NCBI GenBank assembly: GCA_964035575.1
Contig: OZ037910.1
Span: 1,214,001-1,278,000, forward strand
Direction of reading: 5' to 3'
DNA from: Rhynchopus sp. YZ270_cl-10
Lineage: Eukaryota > Euglenozoa > Diplonemea > Diplonemida > Diplonemidae
Length of the DNA stretch: 64,000 bases
Every line of letters begins with the position of its first letter. Position 1 is the stretch's first letter. The notes below the pieces were generated by a model. The model saw only the letters and a program-made list of their open reading frames with translations, ran no database searches and was not told the DNA's origin. The position numbers and the translations under genes are program-made. Positions 31,264 through 42,468 of the stretch are shown piece by piece.

Positions 31264-32538
31264 AGCTCTCCCCCCCCTCTCTCCTCCTCCTCCTCCTCCT
31301 CCCCTTAAGGGATGCGTCCAATGAAAAATCAGGTAGAACAGTTCGACGTAGGTTTTTCATTTTTTGGTGTAAACTATGAAAATGGATGTAGGTAGGTAGG
31401 TAGGGCTGTGTTTTGACTTGTTACAAAAAGCCCTGGCGTCACGTGTTGTTCTGTGTGGGCTAGCTGGGTCTTTTGCGATCCGACTGATACCTCTCTTACT
31501 CGGGTGGGCGGGTTGACACACTGTGCTTTTTATATTTTTTCAGGGAAATTTTTTTTTGCTGCTTCAAAAAAAAACACTAACAAACCACAGTACTGGTCTT
31601 TCAGAGATGGTCTCGTGAACCATTCACGCACCTCCACAACCACTATCGAAGGCAGCACACCGTACCAAACAGAGGTCTTTCCTCAGCACTGAGCTCTCCC
31701 CCCACCCGCTTTTTTGTTCCGAAGCTTTTTTTTTTTTTTGGAGCGAAGCGAGAACGGAGGGGATCTTAAAGACATGGAGCTTGCACAGATGGCAGCTACA
31801 CTATTCCAAGAATTTTTTCAAAAGAAAAAAGTAGAGTGGAGCTGACCCTGTGTCTACACATAATCCAACCAAGTTTTGAAAGAGAATTCCGTACACACAA
31901 AAATTCGTTGTTGACACGGAAATAAACACCGCTGATCGAACGATTTTTTGGGTAATTTTTTTTTTTGTCGTCCAAAAAAAAAAAGCCTTTTTGTTCACAC
32001 GCCTTCTTTAGCGTTGTGCAACACATAAGAAACGAAGGGCGGGAGGGGGGCTTCGGGATGTGGGGGGATTGACGCTGGTTCGACAGCGCTCTTTTTGTGG
32101 GCAACAGTGGGGTAACAGAAGACAGGGTAATGCAAACGTAGCACCACTACACACAACTTATTTTTTCCGACTACTTTCCCCCCCTTCCTCCTCCTCCTCT
32201 TCCTCACCCCTTTCTGCAGGGCAGGTTCGTTCCCCACAAGCAGGAGGAACGAATGCATGAGGTTCAGGGGGTCTTGCTGTAGTAGGTGGCCTATAGAAGA
32301 CCTAGGTTTGTGTCTGCTGTGCTTTTGCCATCAAGTCTCTCTGGAGGTTGGAAAAGCGGAAACACTCATTTGGCAAACTGATAAGACTTTCGTAAACTTT
32401 GTACCTTTGAGAGTGTGTCACCACCCTCGCTCATGGGGACATGTTCTGCGCAATGAAGTACCCCTATTAATTATCAAAATCACACCAGGTTGCCCTCTCA
32501 CCCCTTGCATTTACACAAAGCCAGAGGGCAAAAAAAAA
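31264..32538. other. Spacer with two family 3 copies
   Basis: No gene. Family 3 repeats at 31771-31824 and 31831-31881 stand head to tail. A long polypyrimidine-AG (ending TTTCTGCAG at about 32219) lies 320 nt before the next ATG and may mark a leader splice site. Confidence 0.5.
31771..31881 (+). repeat. Two adjacent family 3 repeats
   Basis: 31771-31824 is the TTCCAAGAATTTTT subtype and 31831-31881 the CCAACCAAGTTTTGAAA subtype, in the same orientation 6 bases apart. Confidence 0.5.
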
Positions 32539-34815
32539 ATGGGGTGCTCACAAAGCGACACTGCAGGGAAGGAGGCGCTCATGAAGAAGGCTGCCGCGTC
32601 GTACCAGCACCCTGTGTACACTCACCACAGTCCTAAGCCGTCGCCGCGTGTGTCGCCTGTGAGCCAGGGGCGGCATTCACCTAAGCAATATCCTAAGCAT
32701 TCGCCACGTGGCCACGAGGCCAAGACTGTGAACGGGAGGCTGCACCCGATGAAGATCGAGGAGGTGGCGGTGCGCATGAGCCAGGCGTTCAGCACCGCGC
32801 CGTCTGCGAAGGATGCTGTTGTGAAGGAGGTGCTGCAGCTGGCGACTGTCCTCGGCAAGTCGCAGGAGGAGTTTGCCCACCTCGTCACGGAGGACCACCA
32901 ATACAAGTACACAGACAACCCACCCGACCTGATGCACTTCCTCATGTACCACTTTCTCATGCCGGATGCACGCATCTGCAAGGCCGATCTCGAGGAGGTT
33001 CTCTTCCAGGGCAGCACAAAGCCGCCCGTATCCGTCAAAGGTGGCTTTGTGGAGGGCACCGGGCATGAAGAACACTTCGTCATCGGCAGTGCCACAAGAA
33101 GTGTCGTAGCGGGGGGGAGTGGGCACGATGTCTTCATGTTCCTGCCGCGTGCGGACCGCGACTCTGTCGTGCAGGAGCACATCATCACAGACTTCGACCC
33201 CTCAGAGGACCTTATCGACCTGCGTGCCCTGCCCATACGCACCCTCGAGGAAGTCAACCTTGAGGTGCAAGGGCACCACCACTGCCAGCTGCGCGGCCCA
33301 GAGCTCGACGTCGTCTTGATCGGTGTGCACCCAAACCAGCTCGAGAAGAGCCACTTCATCTTCGCCTTCGAAGGCACAGACGTACGCCTCGTGGGGCAGA
33401 GCACAGAGCAGAAAGGCGTCGAGCCGCCCTTCCACCAGCCCTCCGTCTTCGTCTTCACGCAGCCAGGCGAAGTGTCGTCGTCAGACTTTTCAGACGTTTT
33501 TGTGATTCTGCCCTCAAACGACAGAGAACACATCATCCAGCACTTCAAGATTGGCGGCACGAGTGAAGACCGCATCGACCTAAGAGGCCTGCAGGTGTCC
33601 GACTTCAAGCAGCTCAAGCTCTCGGAGTACGTGCAAGACGACCATGTGTGCACACGTATCGGCATGCGCGGCGCGACGATCTGTCTCCCGAACGTGAAGA
33701 TGGAGGACCTCAGTGCAAGCCACTTCATCTTCCCCGCCTCTACAGCGACTGCTTGCGAGCTCAACGCACGCAGCGAGAAGGAGCCCTCTCTCGCGACGAA
33801 CGTCTTCAAGAGTGTTGTGTTCTGGTGTCTCGACACAGCACTGCCGACAGAGACGAACGTACCTGTCGAATCGTTTGCGTCGCCTCGTGCTCCTGTGTGC
33901 ACACAGTCCGCACGCTTTTCGCCTATTCCGCTGGCAACGTACGACCTGGACCTGCTGGGTGTCGACACTGCTACGAACCCTGCATCGCCGACGTCGTCGA
34001 GCGTCACGAACTCAACACACTTTGATTGGTGCAAACGTGTGTCGCGTGAGCCTGAAGGGAGACGCATCCGCCGCAACATCGACCGCCTTGTGTCGTCCAT
34101 CATGCAGAAGATGTTTGAAGTGTCGTACGGCAAGGTGCACGTCAGCATCTGCGACAGCCTGCTCTTCAAGGTACGCCCACGGGCGATGCCACGCCTTAAG
34201 TTCGACCCTAACGTCGCCACGTTGCTGCCGCCACAGGAGCCGACGAAGGAGCCACGCTACACTATTGTGCTGGACCTCGACGAGACGCTTGTATACTCGC
34301 GCCATATGCACCACACACACCAGCTGTGCGTGCGCCATGGTGTGCACGACCTGATGGTGCTGCTGAAGCAGTACAACTGCGAGGTTGTCATGTGGTCTGC
34401 TGCTGACGCTGAGACTGTGAATGCTGTGTGGACGGCGACGGACCCCACGGGGATCACCTCTCATGTACTGCCGCGCGAGGCGTGGCAACGGGGGGTGTAC
34501 GAGCAGAAGAAGGACCTCACGCGGTTGGGGCGCGACCTGGACTGGGTGCTGATTGTGGACAACACCCCGCTAGCAGTGGCCGGGCAGCTCGACAACGCTA
34601 TTGTCGTGCGCGACTTCCTCGGCGGCGACCACGCGTACGACGTGAAGACTGAGATGTACCGCCTCATGAAGCTCCTCAAGACAATGTTCATGAAGAAGAT
34701 GAAGGTGCCCGACTTCCTGAAAACCTGCAGAGAACTCGCCGAGGTGAAGGTCTGGCGAAGGCAGCAGGACATCGAGTTCAACGTCATGCACCATGTCCCC
34801 CTCTTCCAGGAGTAA
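32539..34815 (+). CDS. FCP1/NIF-type HAD phosphatase with two RTX/M10-C-like repeats, probably N-myristoylated
   Basis: One exon, 758 aa. It starts MGCSQSD, a good N-myristoylation site with a nearby Cys for palmitoylation; the longer upstream frame passes the A run and was rejected. Residues 25-60 are Ser/Pro/His-rich. Two tandem units, about 175-275 and 300-400, follow the pattern GGSGHDVFMF...ITDFDPSEDLIDLRAL...VVLIGVHPNQLEKSHFIF, which is the C-terminal repeat type of bacterial RTX and serralysin-like proteins. After a linker, residues about 570-740 form an FCP1/NIF domain with DLDETLV (catalytic Asp pair, from 578) and VLIVDNTPLAVAGQ, as in small CTD phosphatases and Dullard. Membrane-bound protein phosphatase is the likely role; substrate unknown. 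A bacterial origin for the repeats is inference. Confidence 0.82.
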   Translation: MGCSQSDTAGKEALMKKAAASYQHPVYTHHSPKPSPRVSPVSQGRHSPKQYPKHSPRGHEAKTVNGRLHPMKIEEVAVRMSQAFSTAPSAKDAVVKEVLQLATVLGKSQEEFAHLVTEDHQYKYTDNPPDLMHFLMYHFLMPDARICKADLEEVLFQGSTKPPVSVKGGFVEGTGHEEHFVIGSATRSVVAGGSGHDVFMFLPRADRDSVVQEHIITDFDPSEDLIDLRALPIRTLEEVNLEVQGHHHCQLRGPELDVVLIGVHPNQLEKSHFIFAFEGTDVRLVGQSTEQKGVEPPFHQPSVFVFTQPGEVSSSDFSDVFVILPSNDREHIIQHFKIGGTSEDRIDLRGLQVSDFKQLKLSEYVQDDHVCTRIGMRGATICLPNVKMEDLSASHFIFPASTATACELNARSEKEPSLATNVFKSVVFWCLDTALPTETNVPVESFASPRAPVCTQSARFSPIPLATYDLDLLGVDTATNPASPTSSSVTNSTHFDWCKRVSREPEGRRIRRNIDRLVSSIMQKMFEVSYGKVHVSICDSLLFKVRPRAMPRLKFDPNVATLLPPQEPTKEPRYTIVLDLDETLVYSRHMHHTHQLCVRHGVHDLMVLLKQYNCEVVMWSAADAETVNAVWTATDPTGITSHVLPREAWQRGVYEQKKDLTRLGRDLDWVLIVDNTPLAVAGQLDNAIVVRDFLGGDHAYDVKTEMYRLMKLLKTMFMKKMKVPDFLKTCRELAEVKVWRRQQDIEFNVMHHVPLFQE

Positions 34816-36066
34816 ACAGCGAAAATACAGAAAACGGTGTTGAGCTGGTTTTACATTTCGCGAGATAGCAAAGGTATTTGCCGTTCTGTGCAGGGTTTTT
34901 GACCACCAAGAAATGCACATTTTTAGTCTCCTCAACATCTAAACCCTCTAATACCATTCTGCTTTGAAGAGCGATTCAATTGTCTTTCGTTACGTTAAGG
35001 AATCAGTGAAAAGTGAAAGTCAAGGCGTTTTCCTCCCCCCCACAGCCAACTCTTTGCTTTCACCTTCTGCCACAGCTGATATTTCTTTGCTGGAACGCTT
35101 CTTGGTTGTGTACACGAAGCACATTCATCTCCTTGAAGCTGTCTTTCTTCTGTGCTTCATTTTTTTTTTTTTTTACCGCCAGCAAAACCTCCCTTCCTGC
35201 TTACAACCTCCCTTCGTGGGAACCACGTGCAAGCCAATAAAGTGCTCTCTGGGGTGATAACCCGCCGAGAACAGAGTTTTTAGTGCCTGCGTCCGCCGAT
35301 GAAGCTGTGGCTTAGAGGCGTTCAGCCATAATCCATCCAGTGGGTAGCATCACGGCACTGTCCGATCGGACAACCGTTAGATACCAGGGAATAGAAATGG
35401 GAGGCGTAGTGCACTTTTCAACTTCTCTTGACTAGCAAACTAATAGAAATATCGAAAAAGCTGGTGGTTGTGTTCTCTCCTGTTCCCTCTCTCTTTCCCC
35501 CCAACTCAAGAGGAAAGACACCCATTCCCTTGAGAAGGAGGGGGTGAATACCCTGCAAAATACGTACACTTATTTACTTTTAATTTCTAATGTTTGTCCT
35601 TATGGATGCGACTCCACACCCCCTCTCCCACCCATTCTTTCATCAGATGTGTGCACGAGACACATTCATGTTAAGCTTTGGGTGCATTGTGTTGACCCTC
35701 TCAAATACTTTCAATTCTGTGAACTAGTATATGAATCTAAGCTTTCCTTTTTTGCTTTCTCTCTTCTGTCTGAAGGAGGAAATAATAAACAAAGCATTTT
35801 GAACACACTTTGCGGGTTCTGGGGATGAATTCGCGCTGCAGAGCCAAGGTGTGTACAGTATGTGCCTCTGTTTCACCACAATTTTCTTTTGTTGCCAAGG
35901 TCTCCTCAACCTCCTCTCTCCATCTATCTCTCTTAAGCCGGACTCCCCATCCCTCTCCCTGCTTTTGCCGTTCTCCAATCAACGTCCTTTCTGCCCATTA
36001 CCCTCGCAACCTCCACCACACCACCGATAGGACACAACAAAGAAAGCTTCCTTTTGTTTGGAGCAG
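34816..36066. other. Spacer
   Basis: No convincing gene. A degenerate family 2 repeat (TAGTGCCTGCGTCC) begins at 35280. The final 150 bases are pyrimidine-rich with CTC and CCA runs leading to the next start. Confidence 0.5.
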
Positions 36067-36980
36067 ATGAGTGGCGGTGAAGCCTCCTCACCGGGGGCGG
36101 CAGCGAAAGCGTCGCTGGGCGTGTCGCCTGCGAAGGAGGGTGCGCTGCAGAGCCTTGCGGACGACGAGAACGCGTCGACAGAGGAGCGTCTGCAGCGTGC
36201 GTTGGAGCGTGAACGACAGCTGCGTGTCGCGTTGTCGCATGCGGCGGACAACACCGCGACGTGGCTGAAGACAAGTGAGGAGCGTTGGAGCGACGCACTG
36301 CGGCAGATTGCCACAGAGGCGTACGTCACCTCGCAGGCGCAGCCCTCGCAGGTGTCGCAGCCGCACGTACCGCCAAAGGTGCCTAGCCTGGCAGCAAACC
36401 TGCTCCATCACAATCTGGGCTTCACTGGAATGGGTGCGGCAGCACGGCAGCAGGTGCCCGTCATCCCGTCGTTGCAGTTGCAGCAGGCGATGATGATGAG
36501 TGGGTTGCAGCTATCCGGCCGTTCACAGCAGGCGTCGAGCCGCTTAGAGACGCCCAGCAGTGCGATGTCCTCAGACCGTACGCACGGCACCGCACGCGGC
36601 GAGACGTCGGAAAGCCCGCTTGACTACTCGAGCGCCGCGTCGAAGCCGCCTGTCCCCTTCCTCCGCCTCTCTGCGCTCACAGGCGGCGCACCCTCGTCGC
36701 TGCTCTCCGCCACAAAGAAGGACAAACGCGTCTCGGTCGGCGCGCTCTCCGCACCGTCGTCACACTCACCCTCGTCGCCTGCGATCAACACACCCCTCCT
36801 CGTCGGCATGCTGGGGACACGGCATTGCGACCCTGTGGGGTGTGGGGTGGGGGATCCTATGTCAGAGAGAAGGTATGTCACAAAAACAAATGCAACATAT
36901 CACAACACAACAACAACAACCCCAACAGCCGAAGTGCAGGAGGGTCAGCACGCACGATAGACAGTGGTGTGGAGGTGTAG
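36067..36980 (+). CDS. Unknown Ser/Pro-rich protein with a short coiled coil (probably 2 exons)
   Basis: Family not recognised. The preferred model has exons 36067-36872 and 36929-36980 (285 aa) with a 56-bp intron GTATGT...AACAG. Read unspliced, the frame ends at 36960 with a Thr/Asn-rich tail of different composition. The start MSGGEASSPGAAAK directly follows an AG. Residues about 40-75 are charged and helical (EERLQRALERERQLRVALSH, ADNTATWLKTSEERW). The rest is rich in Ser, Ala, Gln and Pro and probably disordered. The coding composition is clear. Confidence 0.6.
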
Positions 36981-37694
36981 CGCCACTTTGTTGTTGTCTC
37001 CCTAAGAGTGTGTATGGAGAAGTGGTGCAGAACGCTGCGCGTTTTCCGTGCAGTGGTGGTCCACAACTCCACACATGGCTTGCGTCCACAAAAGAGACGT
37101 ATTCATGTTTACCAACTTCAGTATCTTTCGGGCCTTTGCCCTATGCTCTGATAGTGCCTGCGTTTGCCGGTGTTCGCACTTCAAGCTGCTTTTTTTATAG
37201 ATAGATGTGCCCACAGATGTCAGCGAAAAGGGGGGGGGTTTTTTTTTGGCAATGTTTGCAGCATTCTGTAATATTGTTTCAGCCTTTTTTTCGTGCTTCT
37301 GTCTGCGTCACAAAGTGTGTGTTTTTTTTTGGCTGAAAGCCGTTCAAACCAGTTCCTCAGTTCTGAAACGTGTTGTGCTCTTCAACAAGTTCCCACCATG
37401 TTTGCGTGTGTCTTCCCATATTGATTTCTTAGAAACAGTATTTTCAGGTCAGTTAACAGTTAACCGGGTGGGTAGGTGGGTGGGGTGATCGATCAGTCTT
37501 GTGTAAAACAAAAGAAATTAGCCTTCAGGCGGACCTTGTGTACAGAACCGGTCCTCGGACAGGTGATTGTCGAAACTACAAAAAAAAAAACGAACTGCTT
37601 TTATATTTTTCTTCATTCCTGTGGGTTGAAGAACGTTAGGTCAACCAGTCAACCGAGAATAGCGTTGCACAGTAAAAGGGTTGATAGTTTTTAA

Positions 37695-37757
37695 CAGTGC
37701 CTGCGTCCCCACCGGTGGTCCGGTCAGGCGTTTGCACTTTCAACTTCTCTTTTTTGT
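37695..37757 (+). repeat. Dispersed repeat family 2 (AGTGCCTGCGTCC...GCACTTTCAACTTC), copy
   Basis: CAGTGCCTGCGTCC, a variable middle, GGCGTTTGCACTTTCAACTTC, then T-rich sequence. AGTGC and GCACT can pair, so it would fold as a hairpin. Other copies: 12074-12112, 37152-37190, 39086-39124, 47559-47610, the split copy at 22281-22450, and diverged forms at 13063-13100 and 44956-45000. Confidence 0.6.
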
Positions 37758-39085
37758 ATGTCTGTACACGAGAGGCACGTTTAGCTTGTTTTTTTTTTCT
37801 TTGTTCTATCTATGAATTTGTTTGTTCTGTTGTGGCATGAGACCCAGTGTCATATTAAATATTTGCATTTTTTCCCCCCTGAAAACAGTTTTTGGTTTTG
37901 CTGTTGTCGCCCCTGCGGGCTTTGCACCAGATCAAGTCTGTGTGCTATAGTTCCGTTGACCTGTTTCATCCAAAGAACCACCGCTATTGCTAGCGTTAGT
38001 TTTCGTTTCGGTCAACTGAACCACAAAAACATTGCCAAAACCAATTTTTCAAAAAAACCCATCTAATTTGTTGGCATCGTAACCCAACAGATCAAAAAAA
38101 CACAAAAAAAAACAGCTGTTTGCTTCCAGCAAACAAAGCTTAGCTGGCCTCAAAAAAGTTTAACCTCAGCAAGTTCCCCCCTTTCTTTATATAAAAATGC
38201 TCATTTTTGTTCAGGCACCCGAGTTGTACGGACCTAGGACATACCGTTTCCCTCCCCCCTTTTTTTGCAAGTTTTTTTTTTTTTTTTTGTGCTCTTTTTT
38301 ATCAACTTCACTATTTGTCTGACCTCGCTGCATTACTATCATCGGCGTTACTCCGTTCTGTTGGGAAAAAGAAAAAAAACAGGTTTTTTTTGTGCACATA
38401 CCCTTTCCCCTACCTAAGTAGTCTGCATCTTTTTGCTACTTGTAACGCCTGAAAGCAGTTTTTTTTTCCAGTTTTTTTCGTTGTTAGCAGGGCCCATCCC
38501 CTGTATGGGGTGCCTGCTGACACAGTCTCTTGATACATTTATGGGAACATTTTTATTGATTGCTCCTCCTGCGCTATCAATTTGTTGACTGCATCGGAGG
38601 AGGGATCAATTATTATGTTGAAATATCTTTTTTTTTTTGTCTCACCACCTATTGTTCGCATTGTCCTTTTGATGTTGTGTTTAGAGTTTAAAAGCCGTGT
38701 TTTTTGTTGTACCTTATTGCGCAACCTTTCGCCACTTATCAGGCGGCTGAGTGCAGGCGATACGTGCCCTCCCCTAAATTCAAAACACGAAAACCGGCTT
38801 GGTTCACACCCCATCAAATTTAGAAGCAACTCGTCTTACACGAACACAAAGATTTCAACACATCAAATCATAGCAAAAGAGGATAAGGGTAGAATCTCAT
38901 GGCCAACACCTGCAAACGCCCCCTGTCTGCATGGTTGTTGGACAATGGCAATTCAAACCTGCAAAGTTGCGAGGTTAGTTCGTTATCTCAAATATTTTTT
39001 CAAGGTGGCTAAGTACGAGAGGCTTGGCGGGCCATCTTACCATTTCTGTTTGTTTTTTTTATATATTCGATAACCCGCGGAGTGT

Positions 39086-39124
39086 CAGTGCCTGCGTCCC
39101 AGAGGCGTTTGCACTATCAACTTC
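39086..39124 (+). repeat. Dispersed repeat family 2, shortest intact copy
   Basis: AGTGCCTGCGTCC directly followed by CAGAGGCGTTTGCACT and ATCAACTTC. This copy shows what the uninterrupted site of the MITE at 22296-22420 looked like. Confidence 0.65.
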
Positions 39125-39530
39125 ACTTCGTTTTTCCCTTTTGATATAAGGGTTAGACCAACCCAGCAGGGAGTGTCCTAGTGCATCGGTTTTTGCATCT
39201 TTTCAAAGTTCTTTGTTTGCACAGTGTCCTGATGTGTTTCCGTGGTATCCATCCTGAGCTGCCTCACTTCCCCACCCTCCCAAAAAAAAAAAAAACGGGT
39301 GATCTGTATTTAACGAGGATGGTGCCCAATAAACGTAACCAAAGAAAGCCCCATTAGTCTATTAGTCTGGCGGGACGAAGTCTTTTTTGTTCTCTTTTTT
39401 CTTTTGGTTTTGTTCGTCAGAATTTCTTTTTTTTTTTGAGAGGGTTGGAGGGCAGACTAGTGTAAAGCACGAAGAACCTTCTGTACGCGCTCGAAGTGCT
39501 GAGAAGTTCTTTTTTTTTTTGAATATGATA

Positions 39531-39630
39531 ATGTGACTAAGAACGAGAGGCTGAGGGTCATCTTATAAACTTTTCTTTTTTCAAGGTGTGACTAAGTACG
39601 AGAGTCTTGGGTTCACCTGACCAGCTTTTC
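39531..39630 (+). repeat. Two adjacent family 1 hairpin repeats
   Basis: 39531-39575 has stem CTAAG/CTGAG; 39582-39630 has CTAAG with CTTGG and a diverged tail (TTCACCTGACCAGCTTTTC). They are in tandem, same strand. Confidence 0.6.
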
Positions 39631-40604
39631 CTTTTTGTGGTAAGGTGGGTGTGTGCAAGGTGGGACACATTTCATCTTACAAAAGTTTTATTTTATTTTT
39701 TATATTTTCCGTTCTGTATGTCCGTTTCGTTCTTTCCTGCAAACAAAAAAAACAAAAACAAAAATACCCATAAGAAAAACGAACTCAAAAAAAGTATAAA
39801 AAAAATCACACACACATCCCAGTGGGGTTTTGCGGTTCGACACAATTTCCAGAAAATGAAAATGTAAATAAAGAGGGGGTTGGGTAAGGTGAATTTGTAT
39901 AGGGCAAATTGGTGCGAAGAGCTGTCGCATTTCAGACAGGGTTACCTCTTGACGGAAGACACCGGTTTCCGTCGAACCGTGTTTGTTGCTGTGGCAGCCT
40001 TGTTGGTAAGGAATATCAGGTACTTATAATCTAAGGTGAATAAGCAGGTGTCTCATCTTACAAAAGGCCCCAAAATATCTTGGTTAGTTCGCTTTATTTT
40101 TTAAGGTACACATTTTTTTAAAATCAAATTTCACATTTTTTTGTGGTCTGTTGTTACATTCAGTTACAAAGAGCAACAAAAAATGAGTTTTTTTTTTTCT
40201 TCTTCAGTTTTTCAACTTACCTTCCTTCACCCCCCCTGTAAGGGTAACCGTAGGTGAAGTAAGGTATAGTATTGAAATCGATGTGGGGGGGGGGAAAGGG
40301 TCAATTTTACAAAACCAGATTTTGAGGAAATTTTTAGCTGAAAATGGGCCCCACGTATAAGCAACCGGGCTCATATTTCTCAAAATTTAAGTGGTCAAAA
40401 AATTGTCCAATTTTCGAGATTGACCCCACCACTGCACGGGCGGATCCCAAAAATGCAAATAAGGACCCTTTTTAATTTGTTCTCTTGAAATGTATAATTT
40501 CATGTTTTCGCGAAAAAAATAACAACTGATCCCTACAAGGGTTGAAGGAAGGTGGTTGAAAACAACAGTAATAACAAGGACAAGTAATTGCTAAGGAAAA
40601 ACGG

Positions 40605-40960
40605 ATGTGGTGTGGAAAACTCCGCGCGATTTTCGAAACCACCGTAGCATCCTGGCGATTTGCTGGAGGTGCTGATGTGCCTGGTGTGATCGATGTGTTG
40701 TAGTCTGTGCATTCTGTGTTCCTTCCGCACTGCTCCAACGACGACGACAATGTGGGGAGCCTGTGGACAAAAACGAGCTGGAACACGCCGAGCCTGCCGA
40801 GCCGACGTCCAACAACGCTATCGAGCAGATGGTGCTGGACGAAGAGGACAGCCCCCCTTCTTGAACGTTTCAGATGCTGGCGTCCCAGTGGGTCTGGCAG
40901 CTTACGAAGAGCGTTAGCATACCTGCAGAAGAGCAGAATGCTGGGCGTGTTGTAGATTAT
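40605..40960 (+). pseudogene. Possible eroded DNA-transposon fragment
   Basis: Short overlapping frames with acidic, coding-like composition (for example EPVDKNELEHAEPAEPTSNN) and no long ORF. Together with the WLAVPEEVEEKVVQSF segment inside 41260-41951 this recalls the C-terminal end of pogo/Tigger-like transposases, where W-x2-VP and SF motifs occur. The assignment is weak: there is no DDE motif. Confidence 0.25.
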
Positions 40961-41049
40961 TTCTACAGGATGGAGTTCCACATCACACCCCGTTTTTTTT
41001 CCGATAGCAATTACTTGTTTTTTTTTGAAATAATGTATTGCACTTTTGT

Positions 41050-41093
41050 TATGACTAGGCACGAGAGGCTTAGGTTCATCTTATAAACTTTCT
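41050..41093 (+). repeat. Dispersed hairpin repeat family 1, copy
   Basis: CTAGGC, loop ACGAGAG, GCTTAG, then GTTCATCTTATAAACTTTC. The stem has one G-T-type pair change. Confidence 0.65.
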
Positions 41094-41259
41094 TTATTTT
41101 GTCTAGACTTGTTCATCTGCTTCCCCTCCCGTGCCTTGTGGAATAAAACGAATCAAAATCAGTGGTGGCACACAACCCCGACCCGAGGAGAAAGAACCCC
41201 ACTCAGTAGCAAAGAAAGTGCCCCAGGGACATTGCACCCATAGGTGCAATGATACACTT

Positions 41260-41951
41260 CAGGGTTTCCGCCAAGGGGGACCGGGGGGGACCATGGACCC
41301 CCCCAATATTTTTCCCAGAAAAATCCGGATTTTTACAGGGGTTTGGGGGGGACCATGGTCCCCCCCAAGAAAATGGGGTTTTGGAGGTTGTAGATGACCC
41401 CCCGTGGTCATGCGACCCCACCGTGCAGAGCATTTGGCTCGCTGTGCCAGAAGAAGTGGAAGAAAAGGTGGTGCAATCTTTTTTAAAAAGGGTAAAAGTA
41501 GCGTACCGTGCGCCTGCGGCGCTGTGTTGCTAGCTATGTGATATTGATATACTTCCATCGATACTTCCGTGCATTGCCCCTTTTTCTAAGGAGGCTTCGG
41601 TGCAAGCGACGGGTAGTTATTACATGTTCCCACTGCAGCACTGTAATGACTGTAGCACCATACAATAGAAAAAGCAAACACCATCACCCTCCACTCTCAC
41701 AAGATCCCTTACCTTGTTAACTTCCACCCCCGACCTCCAAACGAACCACCTCTACCAGACAACACAGCTGTGAAGCTTGACATGGCTGCTATCAAACCTG
41801 GTGCACCCTTCGCCTCTCCACTCTGTGGCCTGCAGGGAGGCGCGCGCGAAGCGCGCGACGACCGCTTTTGCGGGGAGGAAAAATTTTTTTGGGGGGTCTT
41901 TTTGATGGTCCCCCCCAATTCCTGAAACCCCAAATCCTGGCGGAAACCCTG
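41260..41951. mobile_element. CAGGGTTTCCGCCA-ended DNA transposon remnant
   Basis: The ends CAGGGTTTCCGCCA and its reverse complement (perfect 14 bp) bound 692 bp. CACTT flanks both sides (41255-41259 and 41952-41956). The interior has GGGGGGACCATGG repeats near both ends, the GTAGCGTACCGTGCGCCTGC module shared with the hAT element at 12210-12754, and a GCGCGCGAAGCGCGCG palindrome. The CAGGG ends and shared module argue for a hAT-like element, but the duplication is 5 bp rather than 8. A fragment reading IWLAVPEEVEEKVVQSF may be transposase-derived. Confidence 0.65.
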
Positions 41952-42312
41952 CACTTCCCCAAAAAAAAGTTATTTTTTGGAAAGTTTTTCAGTGAGGTGA
42001 CGTGAGGCGTGAGGTGGTCAACTTCACTTTATTTAGTCTGATGGAGAAACAGAATATGGCAACTTTGATAAGTTTTTTTCTTCTTCCAGTATTCCCCACT
42101 ACCTTTTCCCAAAGTATTCGCCATAACTGATTTTTTAAGGTGACTAAGCACGAGGTCGAGTGTCAATTGGGACGCCAAGAGAGAGATGTTGTGTTCGCCC
42201 GGCATCGTACGTGGGGTCAGTCTGAGGTGCCTGATCATCAATGACTATTACCCCCCCTTTTTTTTTCCTTTTCATTTTAATTGAATGTTTGTTGGGCACT
42301 CCGCCGACACAC

Positions 42313-42468
42313 ACGACGTTGAAGTAAATTACTTTACTTGTGGTTTTACATGTCATTTTTTTTACTTGTGTTTAAGCTGTACGCTTACGTTTTTACGTGT
42401 GCCACAACTATTTTCACAAGTAAAATTACATGTAAAACCACAAGTAAAGTCATTTACTTCAACGTCGT
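42313..42468. mobile_element. Small palindromic MITE with ACGACGTTGAAGTAAAT ends
   Basis: Arms of about 40 bp (ACGACGTTGAAGTAAAT, ACTTTACTTGTGGTTTTACA) are inverted at the two ends with one or two differences. They enclose about 75 bp of T-rich sequence. Target duplication not clear. A related end is seen near 9840-9885. Confidence 0.65.

Noticed and set aside
38207-38452. Short hydrophobic ORFs in the 37-42.9 kb gap
   Set aside because: Products of T-rich homopolymers; no conserved pattern and composition unlike the genes here.
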